Part shown: piece after piece, positions 1 through 5,594 of the stretch | Position numbering within the stretch: the first letter of the stretch is position 1 | How the letters are laid out: the number at the start of each line of letters is the position of its first letter | Origin: an uncultured Candidatus Nemicrothrix sp. | GTDB taxonomy: Bacteria; Actinomycetota; Acidimicrobiia; Acidimicrobiales; Acidimicrobilacustridaceae | DNA: 5,809 nt | Assembly (NCBI GenBank): GCA_903827085.1 | Contig: CAIKHC010000143.1 | Span: 1 to 5,809, forward strand | Direction of reading: 5' to 3' | The notes under the pieces: generated by a model | Database searches by the model: none | Told to the model about the DNA's origin: nothing | What the model saw: only the letters and a program-made list of their open reading frames with translations | Translations under genes and position numbers: made by a program

Positions 1-817
1 AGACGCGGTTACGAGCAACCGCAAAAAGTTCCGCCACCTCTGCGGCGGCGTCTTTCTTCGAAAGACCTCGGCCAAGCGCGAGTTCGACCGCTTCGCGAAT
101 CTCTTCCTCAGTAGCTTCCGCCACCGGTGGCGCACCATCAAGCACGAGGACGTATTCACCGCGTGGATCGACGTCCTCGCAGCGAGCGATTGCTTCGGCT
201 AGCGAACCTCGCCAAATTTCCTCGTGGAGTTTGGTCAGCTCGCGAGCCAAGACAATGCGACGTTCCCCACCGCACACTTCAGCAAGATCAACCAGGGTCT
301 TCTGAAGCCGATGCGGGGCCTCGAACAAGATTGCTGTTCGACGCTCGTCGAACAGTTCTCGGAGTCGCAGCGCGCGCCCAGATCCTTTGCGCGGGAGAAA
401 CCCTTCGAAAACAAACCGCGACGTGGTGAGTCCACTTGCCACGAGCGCATGAAGTACCGCCGATGGACCAGGAACCACTTCGACGGTTATGCCCGCTGCA
501 ATTGCTTGCGCCACCAAGTATTCGCCTGGGTCGGAAACACCCGGCATTCCTGCGTCGCTCACAAGGACAACGACTTCGCCGCGCTGCACATGTCCTAGAA
601 CTCGCTCGGCAGCATCACCCTCGGTGTGCTCGTTCACGACGATGTAGGTCGGAGACGAAATTCCAAAGTGCGATAACAGTCGACCAGTTCGGCGCGTGTC
701 CTCGCATGCAACCACAACTGCTTGGTGAAGCGCTTCGAGCGCTCGTGGCGAGAGATCTCCAAGATTGCCGATGGGCGTTCCAACCAGAACGAGGCGACCG
801 GACATTGACGAACTCAT
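1..817 (-). CDS. rsmI: 16S rRNA (cytidine1402-2'-O)-methyltransferase RsmI, C-terminal end cut by window edge
   Basis: RsmI uses S-adenosylmethionine to 2'-O-methylate C1402 of 16S rRNA in the decoding centre, where it tunes P-site codon recognition; it acts in the cytoplasm on the small subunit. The 272 visible residues carry the family signatures of this tetrapyrrole-methylase fold: GTPIGNLGD (13-21), CEDTRRTGRLLSHF (38-51), SDAGMPGVSDPG (87-98), VPGPSA (115-120), FEGFLPRK (137-144), FEAPHRL (165-171) and RELTKLHEE (192-200). The C-terminal GLSKKDAA segment is also present. Family members are usually about 280-290 residues, so only a few residues are missing. The start at 817 is chosen because its ATG overlaps the stop of the upstream DUF192 gene (ATGA) and GGAG lies 5 nt before it. 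An in-frame ATG at 805 is an alternative. The usual AGTPG of the SAM loop reads AGMPG here. Confidence 0.96.
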   Translation of the reverse strand, partial: MSSSMSGRLVLVGTPIGNLGDLSPRALEALHQAVVVACEDTRRTGRLLSHFGISSPTYIVVNEHTEGDAAERVLGHVQRGEVVVLVSDAGMPGVSDPGEYLVAQAIAAGITVEVVPGPSAVLHALVASGLTTSRFVFEGFLPRKGSGRALRLRELFDERRTAILFEAPHRLQKTLVDLAEVCGGERRIVLARELTKLHEEIWRGSLAEAIARCEDVDPRGEYVLVLDGAPPVAEATEEEIREAVELALGRGLSKKDAAAEVAELFAVARNRV

Positions 818-1161
818 CGAATCTCCAGTCGGTCACCCTTGACAACGCCCCAACGAGCGAGTGCGCCAGCTTCGGTTTCGATGACAGAGCGCGAGTGCAT
901 AAGGAACGCTCCGAGACGCTGCGGCTTCATTGTTGTGAGTCGAAGAACGACACCGTCGCGGTCGAGATGGGCAACATCGATGGCAAACCTCATGCCAAGT
1001 GTGTGCACCGACTTCGCCCTCGTGAGGAACAGCGCCCCTTCGATACCGTCTCGGCCAAGTAATCCCCGCCGACGATCGCGTCGAGTTGCTGCGATTTCAA
1101 GCGTGGCAAGTACGCGTCCGTCGAGAACCAACCAATTGCCCGAAGAATCACTCGACGACAT
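814..1161 (-). CDS. DUF192 family protein
   Basis: Small 115-residue protein matching the DUF192 family, whose biochemical function is not established. Conserved blocks are visible: RRGLLGRDGIEGALFL (31-46), SVHTLGMRFAIDVAHLD (51-67, the usual 'H..gM.f.iDv.fld' strand pair), the DRDGVV turn (68-73), VIETEAG (93-99) and VVKGDRLEI (106-114). Length is typical for the bare domain. There is no signal peptide or membrane segment, unlike many DUF192 proteins that are exported, so a cytoplasmic protein is likely. It lies 19 bp downstream of ychF and its TGA overlaps the rsmI ATG, so it is probably part of a ychF-DUF192-rsmI operon. No Shine-Dalgarno precedes the ATG, but a TAGCAT box lies 7 nt upstream and could give an internal leaderless transcript. 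Confidence 0.9.
   Translation of the reverse strand: MSSSDSSGNWLVLDGRVLATLEIAATRRDRRRGLLGRDGIEGALFLTRAKSVHTLGMRFAIDVAHLDRDGVVLRLTTMKPQRLGAFLMHSRSVIETEAGALARWGVVKGDRLEIR
823..826 (-). promoter_or_regulatory. Shine-Dalgarno of rsmI
   Basis: GGAG on the minus strand sits 5 nt upstream of the ATG at 817, inside the 3' end of the DUF192 gene. It favours 817 over the in-frame ATG at 805. With the ATGA stop/start overlap it suggests that rsmI translation is coupled to translation of the preceding gene. Confidence 0.75.
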
Positions 1162-1168
1162 AGTGCCG

Positions 1169-1174
1169 ATGCTA
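1169..1174 (-). promoter_or_regulatory. Possible -10 box for an internal leaderless DUF192 transcript
   Basis: TAGCAT (TAnnnT) on the minus strand ends 7 nt before the DUF192 ATG, so transcription would begin at or next to the start codon. The gene has no Shine-Dalgarno. No clear -35 is visible. This is inferred from position and the same layout at three other genes in the window. Confidence 0.35.
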
Positions 1175-1180
1175 CGAGCC

Positions 1181-2257
1181 TCAGACGTTGAAGCGGAACT
1201 CCATCACGTCACCATCGACAGGCTGGTAGTCCTTGCCTTCAACTCGAAGGATGCCCGCATCGCGGGCTTTCGACCAGGCCCCGACCTCGAGCAGTTCATC
1301 CCAATGGATGACTTCAGCCCGAATGAACCCACGCTCAAAATCGGTATGGATGACGCCTGCGCACTGCGGGGCCTTGTAACCAGCCCGGAACGTCCATGCT
1401 CGCGTTTCTTTCTCGCCGGTGGTGAAGTACGTGCGGAGTCCGAGCATTCGGTAGGTGGCATGGAGGAACCTCGGCAACGCTCCTTCACCAAGCCCGAGTC
1501 CTTCGAGCATCTCCACCCGTTCATCGGCGTCGAGCATCGCTGCTTCAGCTTCAAGCTGAACACACATGCCGATGACTTCGCCGTGACCACCGAATTCTTC
1601 GATCACGGCTGCGGTCTTTTCGTCGATGCGATCCAGATCGTTCTCGCTGACATTGACGATTGCGAGCACTGGCTTATTGGTCAGCAGGAAATAGCTCTTG
1701 ATGAGATCGCGAGATTCCGCATCGAGGTCGCTGCGGTAAAGCGGCGTCCCTTCCGAGAGGATCACGAGCGCTTTGCCAAGTGCTTCGACCTCATCGGCAA
1801 TGAATCGATCCTGCTTCGCTGCTTTGCGGCGCTTCTCGATTTGGTTTTCGACAGTTTCGAGATCAGCAAGTGCAAGTTCGATTTCAACGATGCGGAGGTG
1901 CTCCAACGGATCTGAAGGGCCGGGGACGTCATCGTCTTCGAACGCGCGCAGCACAAACACAATCGCGTCGGATTCGCGGATGTTGGCGAGGAACTTATTA
2001 CCAAGACCTTCCCCGGTACTGGCCCCTTCGACGAGGCCACCAATGTCGACGAACTGCACGCTGGCAGGGATGACCGACTTGGTAGCGCTCATGATCGCGA
2101 GCTTCTCCAAACGATGATCGGGCACTTTGGCCACACCAACGTTGGGATCCTTCGTCGCAAAGGCGTAGGGCGCAGCAAGAGCGCCGCCTCCGGCGAGAGC
2201 GTTATAGAGCGAGGACTTGCCTGCGTTTGGCAGACCGACAAAACCGAACTTTTCCAT
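1181..2257 (-). CDS. ychF: Ribosome-binding ATPase YchF (OLA1 family)
   Basis: Complete 358-residue YchF, an Obg-related P-loop ATPase that binds the ribosome and is linked to translation and oxidative-stress control; E. coli YchF is 363 residues. In order: the P-loop GLPNAGKSS (8-16), the G3 region FVDIGGLVEGAS (69-80) followed by TGEGLGNKFL (81-90), a charged helical/coiled-coil insert (about 119-145), and the G4 site NVSE (202-205). The NxxE form in place of the NKxD of GTPases is the known reason this family prefers ATP. The C-terminal TGS domain (about 275-356) contains YFTTGEKETRAWTFRAG and DFERGFIRAEVIHWDEL. The ATG at 2257 is the natural family N-terminus (MEKFGFVGLPNAGKS). No Shine-Dalgarno is present; TAGCCT lies 9 nt upstream, suggesting a near-leaderless mRNA. 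First gene of the ychF-DUF192-rsmI run and divergent from the bL37-like gene. Confidence 0.98.
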   Translation of the reverse strand: MEKFGFVGLPNAGKSSLYNALAGGGALAAPYAFATKDPNVGVAKVPDHRLEKLAIMSATKSVIPASVQFVDIGGLVEGASTGEGLGNKFLANIRESDAIVFVLRAFEDDDVPGPSDPLEHLRIVEIELALADLETVENQIEKRRKAAKQDRFIADEVEALGKALVILSEGTPLYRSDLDAESRDLIKSYFLLTNKPVLAIVNVSENDLDRIDEKTAAVIEEFGGHGEVIGMCVQLEAEAAMLDADERVEMLEGLGLGEGALPRFLHATYRMLGLRTYFTTGEKETRAWTFRAGYKAPQCAGVIHTDFERGFIRAEVIHWDELLEVGAWSKARDAGILRVEGKDYQPVDGDVMEFRFNV

Positions 2258-2266
2258 GAGGGGCGC

Positions 2267-2272
2267 AGGCTA
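2267..2272 (-). promoter_or_regulatory. Probable -10 box of ychF
   Basis: TAGCCT (TAnnnT) on the minus strand ends 9 nt before the ychF ATG, predicting a leader of 0-3 nt. This fits the absence of a Shine-Dalgarno. No good -35 hexamer is seen at 16-18 nt spacing. Confidence 0.4.
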
Positions 2273-2302
2273 CATGGCCCCCACCATCAGAATCCGATGA
2301 CG

Positions 2303-2351
2303 AACCCTGGCCAACCACCCCACCGCCAACGGCCCATCGCAAACCCTGGCC
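2303..2351. repeat. Pair of 10-bp direct repeats in the ychF/bL37 intergenic region
   Basis: AACCCTGGCC occurs at 2303-2312 and again at 2342-2351, 39 bp apart start to start, in the 139-bp region between two divergent genes. The spacing is close to four helical turns, so both copies would face the same side of the DNA. This suits binding sites for one regulator, but chance is not excluded. Confidence 0.4.
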
Positions 2352-2356
2352 GGCAA

Positions 2357-2387
2357 TTGGTCACCCACGAGGCCTTGGGCCTAAGAT
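2357..2387 (+). promoter_or_regulatory. Probable promoter of the bL37-like gene and queF
   Basis: A -10 box TAAGAT (2382-2387) lies 9 nt before the ATG at 2397, and a -35-like TTGGTC (2357-2362) lies 19 nt further upstream, slightly longer than the usual 16-18. Transcription would start around 2394-2397, giving a leader of at most about 3 nt, in line with the lack of a Shine-Dalgarno. Confidence 0.45.
2370..2382. repeat. Small perfect inverted repeat touching the bL37 -10 box
   Basis: AGGCC (2370-2374) and GGCCT (2378-2382) form a perfect 5-bp inverted repeat around TTG. Its right arm ends on the first base of the TAAGAT box, so a protein bound here would interfere with RNA polymerase. It is too short and too far upstream of any T-tract to be a terminator. 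Confidence 0.3.
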
Positions 2388-2396
2388 TTCGCCCCT

Positions 2397-2483
2397 ATGT
2401 CAAAGAAAACCAACAAGCGCCGCACGAACGCCCGTCGCAAGCCGGCCAACCACGGCACCAAGCCCAACGCCGGTCGCGGCTGA
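2397..2483 (+). CDS. Putative small ribosomal protein bL37 (28 residues)
   Basis: A 28-codon gene, ATG to TGA, encoding an extremely basic peptide (11 Lys/Arg, no acidic residue) with the C-terminal motif [12 protein letters not shown] (17-28). From memory, actinobacterial bL37, found in mycobacterial large-subunit structures, is a 24-residue Lys/Arg-rich peptide ending in ANHGKRPNA. The pattern 'basic stretch then ANHGxxPNA' is matched here. The family function is structural: an extended peptide buried in rRNA of the 50S subunit. The N-terminus ([15 protein letters not shown]) is basic as in the family, and the C-terminus is three residues longer (GRG). The gene starts 9 nt after a good -10 box and has no Shine-Dalgarno, fitting leaderless expression. 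It is followed after 34 bp by queF on the same strand. The match rests on recall of a short motif, so confidence is moderate. Confidence 0.72.
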   Translation: MSKKTNKRRTNARRKPANHGTKPNAGRG

Positions 2484-2517
2484 TTCAGCCTCCTGCCGTC
2501 ACGTCGCGCCGTTTCTC

Positions 2518-2868
2518 GTGCTCAGCCAACCATCAAAGGAACTCGTCACTGTCCCGAACCCTGAAAAGGGTCGTGATTACGAGATCCTCTGCGAAACCGA
2601 TGAACTGACCTGCATCTGTCCCGTCACAGGTCAGCCGGATTTCGCGACCGTTCGCATTACCTATGTGCCTGACGAGTTTCTCGTTGAACTCAAAAGCCTC
2701 AAGATGTACATCTGGTCCTACCGTGACGAAGGCGCCTTCCACGAGGCCGTCACAAATACCATCCTCGATGATCTCGTGCGGGTTCTTTCGCCGCGACGAA
2801 TGACCGTCGAAACGGTGTGGAAAGTTCGCGGTGGCGTCCTCACCACCGTCACTGCGTCGCACCCGTAG
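2518..2868 (+). CDS. queF: NADPH-dependent 7-cyano-7-deazaguanine (preQ0) reductase QueF
   Basis: QueF reduces the nitrile of preQ0 to the amine preQ1 with two NADPH, a cytoplasmic step of queuosine synthesis for tRNA wobble position 34. The 116 residues are a single T-fold domain of the short (B. subtilis YkvM-like) type. By alignment to B. subtilis QueF, Cys34 in [12 protein letters not shown] (32-43) is the nucleophile (Cys55) and Asp41 is Asp62. ELKSLKMY (57-64) is the NADPH-binding QueF motif, and His75-Glu76 match His96-Glu97. RDYEI (19-23) and VRGGVLTTV (103-111) also fit. The protein is short (B. subtilis 165 residues), lacking much of the C-terminal tail. GTG at 2518 is the only reasonable start: family similarity begins at PSKEL (5-9) and no other start codon is seen upstream in frame. 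No Shine-Dalgarno or -10 box precedes it, so it is probably cotranscribed with the bL37-like gene. Confidence 0.96.
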   Translation: MLSQPSKELVTVPNPEKGRDYEILCETDELTCICPVTGQPDFATVRITYVPDEFLVELKSLKMYIWSYRDEGAFHEAVTNTILDDLVRVLSPRRMTVETVWKVRGGVLTTVTASHP

Positions 2869-2874
2869 TACGCG

Positions 2875-4008
2875 CTATTCCGCTCCTGGCATCTGAGGAG
2901 GAATCTCGGTGCGCTCAACAACACTTGCCGGCGGCCCTTGTGCCGGCGGTGGTGTGACTTTGCCTGCGGAGATGTCAACAAGTTTTCCGATTCGGTCGAT
3001 GACTGCCCACGTGAGGCGGTCACCACCGACAGTTGAGAGGTGCACATTGTCTTTCTGGCGCACACCGCGCACGACGCCATCTGCGTTGGGCAAATTGGCG
3101 ACAAACTGGAAGTCCGAATCGGTGAAGAACGGCCAGGTGTCGAAGTACTGAATCCACGGACGCGACTGCGCTTCTGTCCAGTAGATATAACTCAGCTCGT
3201 CCATACCCTTCGTCTTTGTCCCAGGACCCATCGGCGGAGGCCCACACCAGATCGTGATTCGATCATTCGTCGGCGATTTCAAGAGATCCATCGTGGCAGC
3301 AACTCGCCGCCGATATTCCGTCAACCACGGTTCGGAAAAGCGTTCAAGAACTTTGTTCTGCGCATCGACCATGTTCTGGCCGTCGTTCGCACCAAACATG
3401 ATGACGAGAATCGCTGGATTCGCAGGGAGAACATCCTTCACCAAGTGCTCTGGCCAGTTGAAGTAATCGGGCCGAGCCAACCCAGTGGAGACACGAAAAT
3501 CCAATGTTGGGGTAAAGATGCCCGTCGACTGCGTTATCCGCTGAAACGACGTGCCGAAGGTCTGCGTAATGGAGTCGCCACCAACCCAGATCTTCATCGG
3601 TTCCGCAGGAGTAGGGGCAGTAAGTTCTGGGACCTTTTTTGCATCAGCCGCTGCAGCTGCACTTTCCGCCTCGGCCTGCTGGCGCAAAAGTTCTTCAACG
3701 TCGACCCCACTGCTTTGGTTTTTGCCGATCGCATCGTCAATCGCGTTACGGAAGAAGTTGATCTGGAACGTGTCGGTTACTGAAGCGACCGTCTTGGCGA
3801 TTCCGTTACGCCAACCGTCACCCTTCGCGTTGCTCTTGCGCAACGTTGCATCCGCATTGAGGAGTCCAGCAATACAAAATGCCAGCACAACCACAACCAG
3901 AATCATGCCTGCCGACATCGTGCCTTCCCGACGAGGGCGGAGTGGTTCAAAAAGCTTTCGCCAATTGGCACGTGGCCTTTCACCTGACGGCTTTTGCTGT
4001 TGGCTCAT
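2875..4008 (-). CDS. Membrane-anchored DUF459 / SGNH-hydrolase-fold protein, probable partner of the MBOAT acyltransferase
   Basis: 377-residue protein with a basic cytoplasmic N-terminus (1-30), one membrane segment (about 31-52, rich in Val/Ile/Leu), an Ala/Glu-rich helical linker (102-125), an extracytoplasmic SGNH domain (about 138-346) and a Pro-rich tail (352-374). All SGNH blocks are visible: GGDSIT (143-148, Ser146 nucleophile), Gly176 in STGLARPDYFNWP, GAND (206-209, Asn208), and DNVH (320-323, Asp320 and His323 completing the triad). The GLARPDYFNWP block and the PPMGP stretch (258-262) resemble the DUF459 branch. SGNH proteins next to MBOAT transporters (AlgJ/AlgX, PatB, DltD) finish acyl transfer to a polymer outside the membrane, so that role is inferred; esterase activity is the alternative. 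The start at 4008 has GGAGGG 6 nt upstream. The frame stays open to 4275, but that stretch overlaps the MBOAT gene and is not used. Confidence 0.9.
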   Translation of the reverse strand: MSQQQKPSGERPRANWRKLFEPLRPRREGTMSAGMILVVVVLAFCIAGLLNADATLRKSNAKGDGWRNGIAKTVASVTDTFQINFFRNAIDDAIGKNQSSGVDVEELLRQQAEAESAAAAADAKKVPELTAPTPAEPMKIWVGGDSITQTFGTSFQRITQSTGIFTPTLDFRVSTGLARPDYFNWPEHLVKDVLPANPAILVIMFGANDGQNMVDAQNKVLERFSEPWLTEYRRRVAATMDLLKSPTNDRITIWCGPPPMGPGTKTKGMDELSYIYWTEAQSRPWIQYFDTWPFFTDSDFQFVANLPNADGVVRGVRQKDNVHLSTVGGDRLTWAVIDRIGKLVDISAGKVTPPPAQGPPASVVERTEIPPQMPGAE

Positions 4009-4014
4009 CGCGGA

Positions 4015-4020
4015 CCCTCC
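4015..4020 (-). promoter_or_regulatory. Strong Shine-Dalgarno fixing the DUF459/SGNH start
   Basis: GGAGGG on the minus strand lies 6 nt before the ATG at 4008, inside the 13-bp gap after the MBOAT stop codon. It decides against the upstream in-frame ATG at 4275 and indicates translation from a shared MBOAT-SGNH mRNA. Confidence 0.85.
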
Positions 4021-4021
4021 A

Positions 4022-5563
4022 TCAGAATTGGAAATAGATGAATGGCGCGATCCCCTCGGGACCAAGCGCATCAATAAGGACAAGACCACCGGCAAGCGCG
4101 GCGATTTGCAGCGCGGGTGCCCAGGTCGCAAACCACACTTCAGCTTTCTGGGGGATACGGGGCGGCACGAACTGAGAGGCAACACTCGCCACGATGACGA
4201 TGACCAACAGTAGGCTGACGCCAGCGCTGGAGCCGCCTGAGGCAAACAGGCGACCAAGAAGAGAGAACGCGCCATCGATCGACTGGGCTCGGAAGAACAC
4301 CCAGGCCAAACACACCACGTTGAAGACCAAGAACCACTGCATCGATTTCACAAGAAGCGGAGGCAGACCGAGTTCATGGCCTTTCCATTTGGCACGAACA
4401 ATGCGTTCCGCCACGAGATAACCGCCGTGAATTGCGCCCCAAACAACAAAAGTCCAGTTCGCTCCATGCCACAATCCGCCGATGATCATGACGAGGAACA
4501 AGTTCCTGTACATCATGGCTTTCGAACCACGGTTTCCGCCGAGCGGAATGTAGAGATAGTCACGCAACCAACGTGACAACGTCATATGCCAACGGTTCCA
4601 GAAGTCCTGCAATGAGAGGGCGATATACGGAGAATCAAAGTTCTGCGGGAACCTGATTCCGAGGAGCAATGCGATTCCGATTGCGATGTCGGTATAGCCG
4701 CTGAAATCTGAGTAGATCTGGATCGCGTAGGCATAAATCGCCAAAAGCACAGCGAGCGAACCGTAGGCATCTGGATTGGCAAAGACTGGATCAACGATCT
4801 GAGTCGCCAAGAAACTCGAAACCACAACCTTCTTGAACATGCCGCGGAAAATGAGCATGAAGGCTTCGCCTGACCGCACATAACGGGGATCAGGTTGTTC
4901 CTCGAGCTGAGGCGCAAACTCACTCGCCCGCACGATGGGCCCAGCAACGAGGTGAGCAAAAAACGAAAGGTAGACGCCGAAGTCAAGAAAATTGAGAGGC
5001 TTGCGCCACTCTCCTCGACCGATATCGATCACATAACTGATCGCCTGAAATGTGAAGAACGAAATTCCGATGGGCAAAATAACGTTGAGAAGCGGGGAGT
5101 CGACTGAGATTCCGATCGACCGCATCTTTTCGGTAATGCTCGAAAGAAAAAAGTCGACATATTTGAAATAACCGAGAATGCCAAGATTGACAATGACGGC
5201 AATTCGCACAATCCATCGACTCAGGTTGGTCCGCTCTCCTTCTGGAGTCAGCGAGCGGAATACCGCCAAGCCAAAGAACCAATTGATACCAATGCTCAGA
5301 ATGAGCAGCAGTAAATAGTTCCAGTCCCACCACCCATAGAAGACAAAACTCGCAGCGAGAATGAACCAGCGCCATGCGATCTTGTGGGGTCGGAGTATCC
5401 AACTCACGGTGAAGACCACCAAGAAGAAGACCGCGAAATCGATGGTGGGGAAAAGCATGGAGAGGTTTCCCAGATGGATGGAGAAGCGAACTGATGAGGA
5501 GGCCCTCTCGTTGAGAAAGGCCAGTGCCGAAACTACCGCAGTGCCATTGGAGTTTTCGGGCAT
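4022..5563 (-). CDS. MBOAT family membrane-bound O-acyltransferase (AlgI/DltB-like)
   Basis: 513-residue polytopic membrane protein with many hydrophobic segments from about residue 38 to 500. MBOAT landmarks: LVAGPIVRASEF (205-216), YSDFSGYTDIAIGIALLLG (284-302), FWNRWHMTLSRWLRDYLYIP (321-340) then LGGNRG (341-346), and GGLWHGANW (362-370) containing His366, the near-invariant catalytic histidine. His326 is the second conserved position. The PFIYFQF C-terminus is typical of AlgI-like proteins. Family members take an acyl group, usually acetyl, from a cytoplasmic donor across the membrane toward a glycan or teichoic acid; the actual acceptor cannot be read from the sequence. The stop is 13 bp from the SGNH gene, so they form an operon. 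The ATG at 5563 has AGGGAG 5 nt upstream. However, most relatives begin like MLFPTIDF, here at residue 36 (ATG at 5458), so the first 35 residues are a non-hydrophobic extension of uncertain reality. Confidence 0.95.
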   Translation of the reverse strand: MPENSNGTAVVSALAFLNERASSSVRFSIHLGNLSMLFPTIDFAVFFLVVFTVSWILRPHKIAWRWFILAASFVFYGWWDWNYLLLLILSIGINWFFGLAVFRSLTPEGERTNLSRWIVRIAVIVNLGILGYFKYVDFFLSSITEKMRSIGISVDSPLLNVILPIGISFFTFQAISYVIDIGRGEWRKPLNFLDFGVYLSFFAHLVAGPIVRASEFAPQLEEQPDPRYVRSGEAFMLIFRGMFKKVVVSSFLATQIVDPVFANPDAYGSLAVLLAIYAYAIQIYSDFSGYTDIAIGIALLLGIRFPQNFDSPYIALSLQDFWNRWHMTLSRWLRDYLYIPLGGNRGSKAMMYRNLFLVMIIGGLWHGANWTFVVWGAIHGGYLVAERIVRAKWKGHELGLPPLLVKSMQWFLVFNVVCLAWVFFRAQSIDGAFSLLGRLFASGGSSAGVSLLLVIVIVASVASQFVPPRIPQKAEVWFATWAPALQIAALAGGLVLIDALGPEGIAPFIYFQF

Positions 5564-5568
5564 ACGCG

Positions 5569-5574
5569 CTCCCT
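5569..5574 (-). promoter_or_regulatory. Shine-Dalgarno supporting the upstream MBOAT start
   Basis: AGGGAG on the minus strand lies 5 nt before the ATG at 5563. The alternative ATG at 5458 has only a weak GGGA 9 nt upstream. The site lies within the 31 bp separating the two divergent start codons. Confidence 0.6.
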
Positions 5575-5582
5575 GAGACCGA

Positions 5583-5588
5583 TAGGGT
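5583..5588 (+). promoter_or_regulatory. Probable -10 box of the divergent gene at the right edge
   Basis: TAGGGT (TAnnnT) ends 6 nt before the GTG at 5595, placing the transcription start on or beside the start codon, the standard leaderless arrangement. Its first three bases (TAG, 5583-5585) are also the in-frame stop that bounds the reading frame. No clear -35 is seen. Confidence 0.45.
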
Positions 5589-5594
5589 CACGCC

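Noticed and set aside
839..1915. 358-codon open frame on the plus strand
   Set aside because: It lies wholly antisense to ychF and DUF192, both of which have clear family motifs on the minus strand. Its translation shows no recognisable domain and is a by-product of the codon bias of the real genes.
2436..2453. GGCCAACCAC shared by the intergenic region (2309-2318) and the bL37-like gene
   Set aside because: The second copy simply encodes the Ala-Asn-His of the ANHG motif, so the match is likely coincidence.
2484..2517. Possible preQ1 riboswitch before queF
   Set aside because: The 34-nt gap has no A-rich tail or pseudoknot-like pairing expected of a preQ1 aptamer.
2883..2900. CTCCT / AGGAG inverted repeat just after the convergent stops
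   Set aside because: Only 5 bp, no T-tract on either strand, and inside the SGNH coding region; not a credible terminator.
2927..2947. Two GCCGGC copies able to form a 6-bp stem
   Set aside because: They encode part of the Pro/Gly/Ala-rich C-terminal tail of the SGNH protein, where GC-rich repeats are expected, and no T-tract follows.
3040..3783. 247-codon open frame on the plus strand
   Set aside because: Antisense to the DUF459/SGNH gene, with no motif, and no reason to prefer it over the SGNH frame with its intact catalytic blocks.
4009..4275. 89-residue N-terminal extension of the SGNH protein
   Set aside because: It overlaps the MBOAT coding sequence in another frame, is unlike any signal or domain, and the ATG at 4008 has a strong GGAGGG ribosome-binding site.
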